From the NCBI GenBank assembly GCA_965208525.1, contig OZ242340.1, positions 62,001 through 126,000 of the forward strand: a stretch of DNA of 64,000 nt. Reading direction: 5' to 3'. Position 1 is the stretch's first letter. Each line of letters opens with the position of its first letter. This document shows positions 1-7,797 of the stretch, one piece after another. A program made the translations under genes and the position numbers. The DNA is from VXYL01 sp965208525. GTDB lineage: Bacteria; Pseudomonadota; Gammaproteobacteria; Pseudomonadales; Azotimanducaceae. Under the pieces are notes generated by a model. That model did not search any database and was not told the origin of the DNA. It saw only the letters and a list, made by a program, of their open reading frames with translations.

Positions 1-1671
1 GACGATGGCTACGCCAATGCCGAGGGACCAAACCGGATGCCGCACCGCCGTGCCGATGGCCGGAACGGCGGTGCGGTCGCGGAACTCGTCGATGCCGACG
101 CGAAGCCGCCGCTGGATCGCCGACATGGGCCAGCGGCTCCAGTCCCGCCCGTGCGCCAAATGCGACGGCAGGATCAGGAATGCATGCACCAAGGACACCG
201 CCAGCACCAGCAACAGCGCTGGCGCAACGTTCAGCAACTGCCCGGCCAGTCCATCCAGAAACAGGAGCGGCAGAACGCCCAGCATGGTCGTGCCCACGGC
301 CACCACGAGCGGCCAAAACACGCGCCGGGCGCCCTCGATTGCCGCTGTGGCGCCGGCAAGGCCCGCTTCGCGCTGCCGGGCGATGTTCTCGCCCACCACC
401 ACGGCGTCACCGACGACGATGCCGATGGCGAGGATGAGCGCGAACAGCGTGGCGAGATTGATGGTGAGGCCAAAGGCGGGGAACAGCAGCATGGCGCCGA
501 GGAAGGCCGTCGGCAGGGCGAGCGCGATCCAGAAGGCGAGGCGGAAGTCGAAAGCAAGCGCCAGCACGATGAACACCAGCGCGAGGCTCAAGAGCCCGGT
601 GTTCACCAAGGCGTTGATGCGCGCGCTCAAGTCTGCCGATCCGTCGTCCCAGATCGACACCGTGGTGCCGGCAGGCGCATCGTAGGAGGCAAGGAAGGTG
701 CGGGTCTCGGCGGCGAGGTCGATCTCGGAGGCGTCGCCCCTGGCGCGTGCGGAGAGGAACAGCGCAGCCGCGCCGTCGAGCTCGGACACCGGGCGGATGT
801 CGCCGAAGGCATCGCGCACGGTGGCAATGTCCCGGAGCCGCACCATCGCGCCGTTCGGTCGCGCCATCAGCACGATGTCCTCGAACTCCTCGCCACGGTG
901 ACGACGCTCGTCCACCCGCAGCATCAGACTGCCAGCTTCGGTTTGCAGTTCACCGGACGTGAGGTCTGCCGACGCATTGCGCACGGTGGAAACCACCCCG
1001 GCGATGGTGAGGCCATGCTCGCGCAGCGCCTCCTCGGAGAGTTCGATGGTGATCTGGCGTTCGGCCGCCCATTCGATTTCTGCGGAAGCGACGCTCGGCA
1101 GCATCAGCAGGGCATCCCGCAAGTCTTCGGCGGCGAGCCTGAGGCCCTCGGCGGCCAGGGACTCGGAGGCAACCGCGAGCGTCAGCGCCGGCACCTTCAG
1201 AGCGCCGGCCACAACCTGTGGCTGCTCGGCATCGGGCGGTGGAAAGGCCTCTATGCGATCGACGGCGGCGCGAACGTCTTCAAGCACCTGTGCGGTCTCG
1301 GCCAGCGGCTCCACGTCCACAACCACCGTGGAGGTGCCGGCCACGGAGCGTGCCGTGACGCGGCTCGCCCCCTCGATCCCCTGCAGACGCTCCTCGACCC
1401 GCCGGGTGATGCTGGCGTCCACCTCGTCGAGGTTGGCACCGGGGTAGGGCACGGTGACGACGACTTGCTTGAGGTCCACGTTCGGCAGCAGTTGCCGGTC
1501 GAGTCCGGTGGTTGCAAACACGCCGCCGCCGAGCACCAGCACCATGAGCAGGATGGCGGCCACGCGGTTGTTGACGACGCTGGCAATCAACCGAGTCGCG
1601 CCGCCTCGCGCATCGGCTTCAGCCGCGCCCGCCCCCGGGGCGGGTTCGGCGCCGCTTGCGTCGCTCATCAT
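1..1671 (-). CDS. RND-family efflux transporter permease, 3' part outside window
   Basis: Inner-membrane proton-driven pump subunit of the AcrB/MexF type. The reverse frame is open from 1671 to the window edge (557 codons of about 1,030 usual), so the C-terminal half is missing. After an N-terminal membrane helix near residues 28-48 comes a periplasmic porter domain. From about residue 340 there is a block of hydrophobic helices with the RND proton-relay stretch GIVVGDAVVVGENI, where the usual Asp-Asp pair is reduced to Gly-Asp. The start ATG overlaps the TGA of the upstream adaptor gene (ATGA), so the two are translationally coupled. The substrate cannot be told from sequence. Confidence 0.88.
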   Translation of the reverse strand, partial: MMSDASGAEPAPGAGAAEADARGGATRLIASVVNNRVAAILLMVLVLGGGVFATTGLDRQLLPNVDLKQVVVTVPYPGANLDEVDASITRRVEERLQGIEGASRVTARSVAGTSTVVVDVEPLAETAQVLEDVRAAVDRIEAFPPPDAEQPQVVAGALKVPALTLAVASESLAAEGLRLAAEDLRDALLMLPSVASAEIEWAAERQITIELSEEALREHGLTIAGVVSTVRNASADLTSGELQTEAGSLMLRVDERRHRGEEFEDIVLMARPNGAMVRLRDIATVRDAFGDIRPVSELDGAAALFLSARARGDASEIDLAAETRTFLASYDAPAGTTVSIWDDGSADLSARINALVNTGLLSLALVFIVLALAFDFRLAFWIALALPTAFLGAMLLFPAFGLTINLATLFALILAIGIVVGDAVVVGENIARQREAGLAGATAAIEGARRVFWPLVVAVGTTMLGVLPLLFLDGLAGQLLNVAPALLLVLAVSLVHAFLILPSHLAHGRDWSRWPMSAIQRRLRVGIDEFRDRTAVPAIGTAVRHPVWSLGIGVAIV

Positions 1672-2799
1672 CGATCACCGGCGGCGACGGCGGCGACGGC
1701 CAACCCCGGCTGTTCGTCGGGAACCGCACCGATCACGACGCCTTCGGCGGCGTCGAAGGCGGCCACCACCCAGCCTTCGTCGGTGCGTCCGAGGGTGCGC
1801 GGCACGACGCGCTCGAGCTTGCCGTCGCGCACTATCCAGACACTGTCATCGGTTCTGTGCGCCGTGTCCGGCAGCAGGAAGGCGTTGTCGAAAGCCGGCC
1901 CGCGGATCGTGATCCGAGCGAAGGTTCCCGGCATGGGCAACTCGTCCGCGCCCTCGGCAAAGTCGAGGAACAGTGCCGCGAGCCGCGTCTTCGGTGCCAG
2001 CACCGGCGATTGCTGCGTGACCACGGCATCGAACCGTCGCCCCCCGGCCCATACGGTGGCGGCGCGGCCAGCGGGGATCGTCGAGATAGGCGAGATCGCC
2101 GGTGGCAATCGGGGCGCGCACCTCGACGTCTCCGGTGCGGAACACCGTGGCTACCGGGCCGGGGCCGACGCGTTCGCCCACGGCAACGGAGGCGATGATT
2201 ACCGTGCTGTCGAAGGGCATCGACACGCGGGTGTCCGCGAGCCGATTCTCGGCCAGCTTCACGTCCGCTTCCATGGCTCGAACCCTGCCCTCGAAACGTT
2301 GAATCGGCCCGAGCCTGGCAACGCTTGGGGGCACGTCTTGCCCTGGGTTGGCGCGTCGGAATTGCGCCGAGTCGTACGCACCCTTGTCCCGCTGTTTGCG
2401 CAGGCGCCCTTGCGCCGCGCTCAGATTAGCGCGGGCCCGGTCGAGACGTATCTCGAAATCGGTTGGATCGATGCGCAGCAGCGTCTCGCCGGCACGGAAG
2501 GTGCCGCCGGAGCGCAACGAGGGCGACACCTCCACCACCTGTCCGCTCGATCCGGGCTGCACGCGCACCCTCTCGCCAGCATCAACGCCGCCGGTGAGCG
2601 ACACCGTCAGGGACTGCGATCCTGCGGTCGGCTGCATGACAGTGACGGTCGGCGCCTCGGCCCCCCGCACGGGTGTGTCGTCGTACTCCGGCACCTGCGG
2701 CGCGCGAGCAAAGTAAATGCCCACGAGCACAACAAGGACCACGACCCCAACCTGCAGCCAGCCAAGCCAGCTACGCGCTTCCTCTACCGGCTCAGCCAT
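1668..2799 (-). pseudogene. RND efflux periplasmic adaptor (HlyD/MFP family), single-base frameshift
   Basis: Membrane fusion protein that links the RND pump to an outer-membrane channel. The N-terminal part (from 2799, with GGGAGGGG seven bases ahead) has one membrane helix at residues 10-28, a lipoyl/barrel-sandwich half (GSSGQVVEV) and a helical hairpin. At 2073-2076 (gggg on +) the frame moves by one base: residues up to LAYLDDP continue only in the next frame, as AGRAATVWAGG onward to the stop at 1668. Deleting one C of the CCCC run on the coding strand restores a single protein of about 376 residues. An assembly indel or a fresh mutation are both possible. It forms an operon with the permease. 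Confidence 0.82.
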
Positions 2800-2973
2800 G
2801 TCCCCTCCCTCCGACCAGGCTCACCCAACCAAACGTAGCACGATTTCGGCCCTCGCATGTAAAACATGAGATGACGCTGGGACGGGCGAATGGGGCCCTC
2901 GCCTCCGAAGCGATCAAGCGTCGATCGCTTGTAGAGCGCCCGAAAGGGCAGGTCGGCAGCTCTTGCCGCGGGT

Positions 2974-3483
2974 TTAGGACTCGCGGGCGTAGCGCGTGCC
3001 GGGGGCGTAGTAGCGGCGTGCCCAGATGCCGGTGGGGGATTCGCCTTGCACCGGCATTCGCCACGTTCGCACCTTCGATCCCGCGAGCGGCACCAGGTAG
3101 AGACCGCGTTCTTGGTCGATGGTGTTCTGGATGTACGCCTCCGCGCCCTCGTCGTTGACGTAGCGTTTGGCGATGCGACGGTAGCGGTCGCGCCAAAGGT
3201 CGTCGGCTCCGAGGTCGTGACGGAGTTCCGCTGAGCCCTCGATCACCACCTTGCGGTACGGGCTCGCCTCTTCGTCGATGCAGAGCGCAACACGGGGGTC
3301 CTTTCTGAGGCAGGCGAACCATTCGGAGGCCGCCCGGGGCGTGAACCAGATGGCACCCTCTTCGTAGATGAACCAGATGGGCGTCACCAGTGGACTGCCG
3401 TCCTCGCGCACGGTAGCGATGCGCATGAGCACGCCGCGCTCCGACAGGAACGCGTCGCGCTCTCGGGCCGTCAGACGAGGCAC
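2974..3483 (-). CDS. Pyridoxamine 5'-phosphate oxidase-like flavin/F420-type protein
   Basis: A 169-residue split beta-barrel protein of the PNPOx-like superfamily. The N-terminal segment ERGVLMRIATVREDGSP followed by LVTPIWFIYEEGAIWF is typical of the family, as is the RKDPRVALCIDEE strand pair. Members bind FMN, F420 or heme, and many reduce or detoxify small molecules. The precise cofactor is not predictable here. The gene is preceded on its 5' side by a repeat element (3503-3546) and stands alone between the efflux operon and an SDR gene on the same strand. Confidence 0.75.
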   Translation of the reverse strand: MPRLTARERDAFLSERGVLMRIATVREDGSPLVTPIWFIYEEGAIWFTPRAASEWFACLRKDPRVALCIDEEASPYRKVVIEGSAELRHDLGADDLWRDRYRRIAKRYVNDEGAEAYIQNTIDQERGLYLVPLAGSKVRTWRMPVQGESPTGIWARRYYAPGTRYARES

Positions 3484-3502
3484 GACTCAGCCACGGCAGC
3501 GG

Positions 3503-3546
3503 CGCGCCCTGGCGGGCGCGTCGGCAGTTTGCTGCGCAACTGCTCG
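3503..3546 (+). repeat. Dispersed double-hairpin repeat, copy A
   Basis: Copy of a short family whose core is a GC hairpin (GCGCCC..GGGCGC) followed by TCGGCAGTTtGCtGCGcAACTGCT. Other copies lie at 23854, 45677, 45995 and 52368 (reverse). It fills the gap between the PNPOx-like gene and the SDR gene. Confidence 0.65.
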
Positions 3547-3579
3547 CACACGGCCGGCAGCGGTGGCTGGCTGGCGGCC

Positions 3580-4464
3580 TTAGCCACGGCGGCGGCGTGC
3601 GAGGGGATCGAACGCGGTCGCTGCATCCATGTCCACCACCGCTGCCACCTGATCGGTCAGGTCCTCGACGTTAGCCTCGAGGCCGAGGGAAACGCCCTCG
3701 TTGGTGAAGGTCTGCGAGCGCGAGTAGCGGCCGCCGGCGGCGTGGATCGTGTGTGCAGAGGGAGCGTCCTCGCCGCACATGTAGAGCACGGCCGGCGTGA
3801 CGAGGGCCGGGCTCATTTCCGGAGGCGGATTGCTCATGTCGATGGTGGAGCCGGGGACGCTCGCGGTCATGCGCGTGGCCGCTCCGGGCGCGAGGCAATT
3901 GACCCGCACGTTGTGCGCCGCGCCTTCGATGGCGAGCACATTCATCAGCCCGAGCATCGCCATCTTGGCGGCGCCGTAGTTGGCCTGGCCGAAGTTGCCG
4001 AAGATACCGGAGGTGGAACTGGTGAGCACGACGCGGCCCCAGTTCTTCTCGTACATGATGGGCCAGGCGAAGCGAGTGACGTAGGCGGTGCCGCGCAGGT
4101 GCACGTCGATGACGAGGTCGAACTCGTCGAGGGTCATGTTCTTGAACGACTTGTCGCGCAGGATGCCGGCGTTGTTGACGACGATGTCGACGGTGCCGAA
4201 GGCTGCCACGGCGTCGTCGACGATGCTCTTGGCGCCGTCGCGATCCGACACGGACGCCTTGTTGGCGATGGCCTCGCCGCCAGCGGCCTTGATCTCGGCC
4301 ACCACCTCGTCGGCGGCGTCGCTTTGTCCGGCGCCGTGCACGGAGCCGCCGAGATCGTTCACCACCACCTTGGCGCCGCGCTCGGCAAACGCCAGCGCGT
4401 GCGACCGGCCAAGCCCGTTGCCGGCGCCGGTGACGATCACGACCTTGTTCTCGAAATCACTCAT
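3580..4464 (-). CDS. Short-chain dehydrogenase, 17beta-HSD4/(3R)-hydroxyacyl-CoA type
   Basis: A 294-residue classical SDR. The cofactor motif TGAGNGLG is at residues 12-19, NNAG follows near residue 90, and the catalytic S-YxxxK is present (TSSTSGIF, then QANYGAAK). The RSHALAFAERGAKVVVNDLGG stretch resembles the dehydrogenase domain of peroxisomal multifunctional enzyme 2, suggesting oxidation of a 3-hydroxyacyl-CoA or a steroid alcohol. The start at 4464 (MSDFENK) is chosen because GGGAAGAG lies about eight bases upstream; an upstream in-frame ATG at 4515 lacks such a site. It is divergent from the monooxygenase gene, separated by a repeat-rich gap. Confidence 0.85.
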   Translation of the reverse strand: MSDFENKVVIVTGAGNGLGRSHALAFAERGAKVVVNDLGGSVHGAGQSDAADEVVAEIKAAGGEAIANKASVSDRDGAKSIVDDAVAAFGTVDIVVNNAGILRDKSFKNMTLDEFDLVIDVHLRGTAYVTRFAWPIMYEKNWGRVVLTSSTSGIFGNFGQANYGAAKMAMLGLMNVLAIEGAAHNVRVNCLAPGAATRMTASVPGSTIDMSNPPPEMSPALVTPAVLYMCGEDAPSAHTIHAAGGRYSRSQTFTNEGVSLGLEANVEDLTDQVAAVVDMDAATAFDPLARRRRG

Positions 4465-4737
4465 CGGATTGTCTCTTCCCGTTGTGAACACAAAACCGCA
4501 CCACCACGCCGCCACTCGATGCGAGAGCGCGTGTCAGAAGTCCCGCTGACGGAGCCCCAAGCGGCAAAGTGCGTATTCAAACCATCCAAGCGCCGCGCCG
4601 CAACCTTGACGACGCAGCCTTGGTGCCTACCCGACTCCTGTGTCATGCGCGCTCCGCGGCACAGCAGAGAGGACGAGACGCCTCCCTGCAGGGCAGCACC
4701 GCCGTGGCGAAACACGACAGCACAACGTGCGCTGGTG

Positions 4738-4774
4738 AGGGTAGGGGCTGGGGCCAGCTCCCAGCGTTAGCGAG
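4738..4774 (+). repeat. Dispersed repeat with GGGCTGGGGCCAG core, copy 1
   Basis: The segment GTAGGGGCTGGGGCCAG followed by CCAGCG and AGCGAG recurs in reverse orientation at 42600-42638 with a few differences. Both copies lie in divergent gene gaps. Confidence 0.5.
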
Positions 4775-4819
4775 AGATTGCCTGCGCTGGCAGTCTGTCG
4801 GACTTGGCGGCGGCCCACC

Positions 4820-4852
4820 GGTCTGCCGGACAGGGCGACGCATGCGTCGCCC
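4820..4852 (+). repeat. Palindromic repeat GGGCGACGCATGCGTCGCCC, copy 1
   Basis: A perfect 20-bp palindrome at 4833-4852 preceded by GGTCTGCCGGACA. Palindrome plus left flank recur nearly unchanged at 51070-51103, which marks it as a dispersed element rather than chance. Confidence 0.75.
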
Positions 4853-4883
4853 CTACAGAAGGGTGTCGGTCAAGCCGCGGGCC

Positions 4884-4909
4884 GTAGGGGCGACGCATGC
4901 GTCGCCCTT
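4884..4909 (+). repeat. Palindromic repeat GGGCGACGCATGCGTCGCCC, copy 2
   Basis: Second identical 20-bp palindrome (4888-4907), 35 bases after copy 1, flanked by GTAG on the left. The pair could form either separate hairpins or one long-range hairpin. Confidence 0.75.
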
Positions 4910-5031
4910 CTTCGGGTGGCCCTCCTCATGCGCTGGCCCTCCCTAATATGCCGCAAGGCGTCATTGCAGGGCCTGCGTGCGGTAGGGATGGTGGGTTAGG
5001 ATCGCTGGGTTTCGTGCGCCCGGGAGGGGCT

Positions 5032-6963
5032 ATGACACAAGGAAGTTCGGGCGGCCTTGCAGCGGCCAGCGATGCCGAGATCGAGGCGGCGCTTGAGCAC
5101 GCCCACGTGCCTTCGCTGATCAATGCGCTGGTGCATCTCACGGGTGACATTTCGCTGATCCGAGGCGACATTCGGCCCGTTAGTCAGCTCTTCGGCGACC
5201 CCCAGGGTGGCGTCTCGCCGGAAGATCAGGCTGCCATGCGCGCCCGGGCTCTCGAAGCCCTGAAGGCGCATCGCGACGCAGGTTGCCCCGATCTCGCCGC
5301 ACCTGCAACGGAAGTCATGCAGGAGATGCTGCACTTCATCATCGGCGCGGAGCTCTCGCCCGACTACGTCGAGTTCCTCACCTCCGAGCTCAAGCTCGTC
5401 AACGAAGACCCGTACCGGGTGGACGGCTTTGAGGACATCCCTGAGGCGGCCCGCAAGGACTTCCACGTCGTCGTCGTCGGCGCCGGCATGTCGGGCCTCG
5501 TCAACGCCATTCGGCTGAAGCAAGCCGGCATTTCCTGGACCATCTTCGACAAGAACGCCGGCGTCGGTGGCACCTGGTTCGAGAACCGCTATCCCGGCTG
5601 TCGCGTGGACAGCCCGAACCACACCTACTCCTATTCCTTTGCCCCCAACGACTGGCCGCAGCACTTCTCCCAGCAAAGCGTGCTGCTCGACTACTTCGAC
5701 CGCATCGCCAGCGAGTACGAATTGCGCGACAACATCTGTCTCGACACCGAAGTCGTCTCCGCCCGCTACGGCGACGACGGCCTCTGGCGCGTGACCGTGC
5801 GCGGCCCGGACGGCGAGCGCATCGTCACCGCGAATGCCATCGTTACCGCCGTGGGCCAGCTCAACCGTCCCAAGCTTCCCGACATTCCGGGTCGAGATGA
5901 CTTCGAGGGCATCGCCTTCCACACCGGCCAGTGGGAGGCGGAGCACGATCTCAAGGGCAAGCGCATCGCCGTCATCGGCACCGGCGCAAGCGCTTTCCAG
6001 ACCGTGCCGGAGATTGCGCCGGGGGCCGAGAGCGTCACCATCTTCCAGCGCACGCCGCCTTGGGTTGCGCCGCGTGCGGAATACCACGACTACATTCCAG
6101 ACGGGAAGCACTGGCTCTTGAACCATGTGCCGTTCTACGGCAAGTGGTTCCGCTTCTGGATGTTCTGGACCACCTCGGAAGGGTTGCTTTCGTCGGTGCG
6201 GCGAGACCCGGCCTGGAACCAGACCGACCGTTCCATCAGCCCCGCCAACGACCAGCTGCGCGAGCTGCTCACCGCCAACGTCCAGGCGATGGTGGGGGAC
6301 GATCCGGAACTCCTCGCCAAGTGCGTGCCGGACTATCCCCCGGCCGGCAAGCGCATGCTGGTGGACAACGGCCACTGGTTCCGGGCGCTCAAGCGCGACA
6401 ACGTGGAACTCGTCACCGACCCCATCGCCCGCATCGTCCCCGGCGGCATCGAGACGGAATCCGGGCGCCGGGTGGAGGCAGACGTGATCCTCTACGGCAC
6501 GGGCTTCTATGCCTCCCGCATCCTCTTCCCCATGAAGATCTACGGCGAGGGCGGCGTCGAGCTGCGCGAGCATTGGGGTGCCGACCCTCGCGCCTATCTC
6601 GGCATGGTCGCGCCGGGTTTTCCGAACCTCTTCTTCTGCTATGGCCCCAACACCAACATTGTCGTCAACGGCAGCATCATCTTCTTCTCCGAATGCGAGG
6701 TGCGCTACATCATGGGCTGTCTCAAGCTCCTGCTCACCGAAGGGAAGGCGGCCATGAACTGCCGCACGGACGTCCACGACGCATACAACGAAAAGATCGA
6801 CGAGGGCAATCTGGCGATGGCTTGGGGCTCGCCTAACGTCAAGAGTTGGTACAAGAACGAGCACGGTCGGGTGACGCAGAACTGGCCCGGCACGATGCTT
6901 GAGTTCTGGCAACAGTCCCAGGCGCCCAACCCGGACGATTTCGTGCTTTCGGGCGAGTTGTAG
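5032..6963 (+). CDS. FAD-dependent monooxygenase, Baeyer-Villiger type
   Basis: A 643-residue flavoprotein expected to insert oxygen into ketones using NADPH and O2. It has an N-terminal extension of about 140 residues, the FAD site GAGMSG at 150-155, GVGGTWFENRYPGCR at 177-191, a BVMO-like fingerprint FEGIAFHTGQWE at 291-302 (consensus FxGxxxHxxxW) and the second dinucleotide motif GTGASA at 316-321. The length matches the group of BVMOs with extended N-termini acting on cyclic or steroid ketones. ATG 5032 is chosen for the GGGAGGGG site just upstream. The adjacent divergent SDR could supply its ketone, which is inference. Confidence 0.88.
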   Translation: MTQGSSGGLAAASDAEIEAALEHAHVPSLINALVHLTGDISLIRGDIRPVSQLFGDPQGGVSPEDQAAMRARALEALKAHRDAGCPDLAAPATEVMQEMLHFIIGAELSPDYVEFLTSELKLVNEDPYRVDGFEDIPEAARKDFHVVVVGAGMSGLVNAIRLKQAGISWTIFDKNAGVGGTWFENRYPGCRVDSPNHTYSYSFAPNDWPQHFSQQSVLLDYFDRIASEYELRDNICLDTEVVSARYGDDGLWRVTVRGPDGERIVTANAIVTAVGQLNRPKLPDIPGRDDFEGIAFHTGQWEAEHDLKGKRIAVIGTGASAFQTVPEIAPGAESVTIFQRTPPWVAPRAEYHDYIPDGKHWLLNHVPFYGKWFRFWMFWTTSEGLLSSVRRDPAWNQTDRSISPANDQLRELLTANVQAMVGDDPELLAKCVPDYPPAGKRMLVDNGHWFRALKRDNVELVTDPIARIVPGGIETESGRRVEADVILYGTGFYASRILFPMKIYGEGGVELREHWGADPRAYLGMVAPGFPNLFFCYGPNTNIVVNGSIIFFSECEVRYIMGCLKLLLTEGKAAMNCRTDVHDAYNEKIDEGNLAMAWGSPNVKSWYKNEHGRVTQNWPGTMLEFWQQSQAPNPDDFVLSGEL

Positions 6964-6998
6964 GCCGGCGCCCAAACCCCGACGCCAAGGCGCGGCCG

Positions 6999-7646
6999 AT
7001 GGCCGATCGGGAACGCATAACCCGCGCGTTGGCAGCTGTCGCGGCCACCCCCCTTGGCTTCGTCGTGGGCGCCTTTGCCGGCGCACGCCTTGCGTCCACG
7101 ACCGAAGGCGTCGCCTTGCTTGGCTGGGGTATCGGTGGTGCGGCCCTCCTCGCGCTCGCGGCCTATGCGATGGCGCGAATGCTGTCCGGCCGGCGTCTGC
7201 TCATCGCTGCCCTAGTCGTCGGCGCCTCCTCCTTCGCCCTGCTCGCCTTCATGGTGGAGGACTACATCGCCGAACGCATCCGCGCCGCCAACGCCTTCGA
7301 CGCCCACTACGCCACCTTGCCGCACTTCGAGCTCGAGCTTCACCACGTCGATCCAACGCGCGAGCCGTTGTCGCGGTTCGCCTTCAACGCGACGAGCCTT
7401 GAGTTCAACGCAACCCGCCCCGGCAACTGGCACTGTACCGGCAAGGCCAGCCGTGAAGAGAAGGCCGAGTTGCACGCCGCACTGCAAGACATGCCTGTCT
7501 CGGCCCCTCCCTGCAGCACCACCGCCAGGTGGCAACTCGCCGACTCCCCATCAGTCGAATCCTGCGACAACGAAACCCTGATCCCGCTCGCCGACGCCAT
7601 CGTTAAGGCCCACGAACGCCGCACCCGCTGCCGACGGGTGCCGTAA
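6999..7646 (+). CDS. Hypothetical membrane protein
   Basis: A 215-residue protein I do not recognise. The first 85 residues form three hydrophobic segments with small-residue-rich faces (LGFVVGAFAGARLA, GIGGAALLALAAYAMA, LLIAALVVGASSFALLAFMV). The rest is a soluble domain of about 130 residues with three cysteines that could pair (near WHCTGK, APPCST, ESCDNE), consistent with a periplasmic location. It starts 36 bases after the monooxygenase stop and may be co-transcribed with it. Confidence 0.6.
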   Translation: MADRERITRALAAVAATPLGFVVGAFAGARLASTTEGVALLGWGIGGAALLALAAYAMARMLSGRRLLIAALVVGASSFALLAFMVEDYIAERIRAANAFDAHYATLPHFELELHHVDPTREPLSRFAFNATSLEFNATRPGNWHCTGKASREEKAELHAALQDMPVSAPPCSTTARWQLADSPSVESCDNETLIPLADAIVKAHERRTRCRRVP

Positions 7647-7732
7647 GCGACCGCCAACACAAGCACTCTCACCCGCGACGGGTCCTTCTTTACAGCGGAC
7701 CAGCCGTAGCCTGCCTTCCCAAGCGCCGCTAA

Positions 7733-7768
7733 AACGCGAATGCAACCGATTTGCATTTGCGTTAATAT
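7733..7768 (+). promoter_or_regulatory. Fur-like operator and -10 region of heme operon
   Basis: A near-perfect inverted repeat: AACGCGAATGCAA (7733-7745), spacer CCGAT, then TTGCATTTGCGTT (7751-7763), 12 of 13 positions paired. AATGCAA..TTGCATT resembles Fur-type iron operators. A -10-like TAATAT follows directly at 7763-7768, so a bound repressor would block RNA polymerase. Iron control fits the heme-uptake genes downstream. The identity of the regulator is inference. Confidence 0.65.
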
Positions 7769-7797
7769 GGCCTGCTCCAACCGAAAGCGATCTCTTC

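Larger units (their letters stand above)
4465..5031. other. Repeat-rich divergent intergenic region (567 bp)
   Basis: No gene is supportable here. The stretch lies between divergent SDR and monooxygenase genes and so must hold their promoters, but no clear -35/-10 pair stands out. It contains two copies of a 20-bp perfect palindrome (4833-4852, 4888-4907) and a copy of another dispersed repeat (4738-4774). Confidence 0.6.

Noticed and set aside
37..2838. 933-residue forward frame over the RND genes
   Set aside because: Low-complexity His/Gly/Arg-rich shadow of the reverse-strand pump genes; no domain resemblance.
4820..4909. CRISPR array
   Set aside because: Only two nearby palindromes without regular spacers; the third copy is 46 kb away.
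4996..7086. 696-residue reverse frame opposite the monooxygenase
   Set aside because: Composition (Ala/Val/Asp/His) is that of an antisense shadow; the forward gene has clear FAD motifs.
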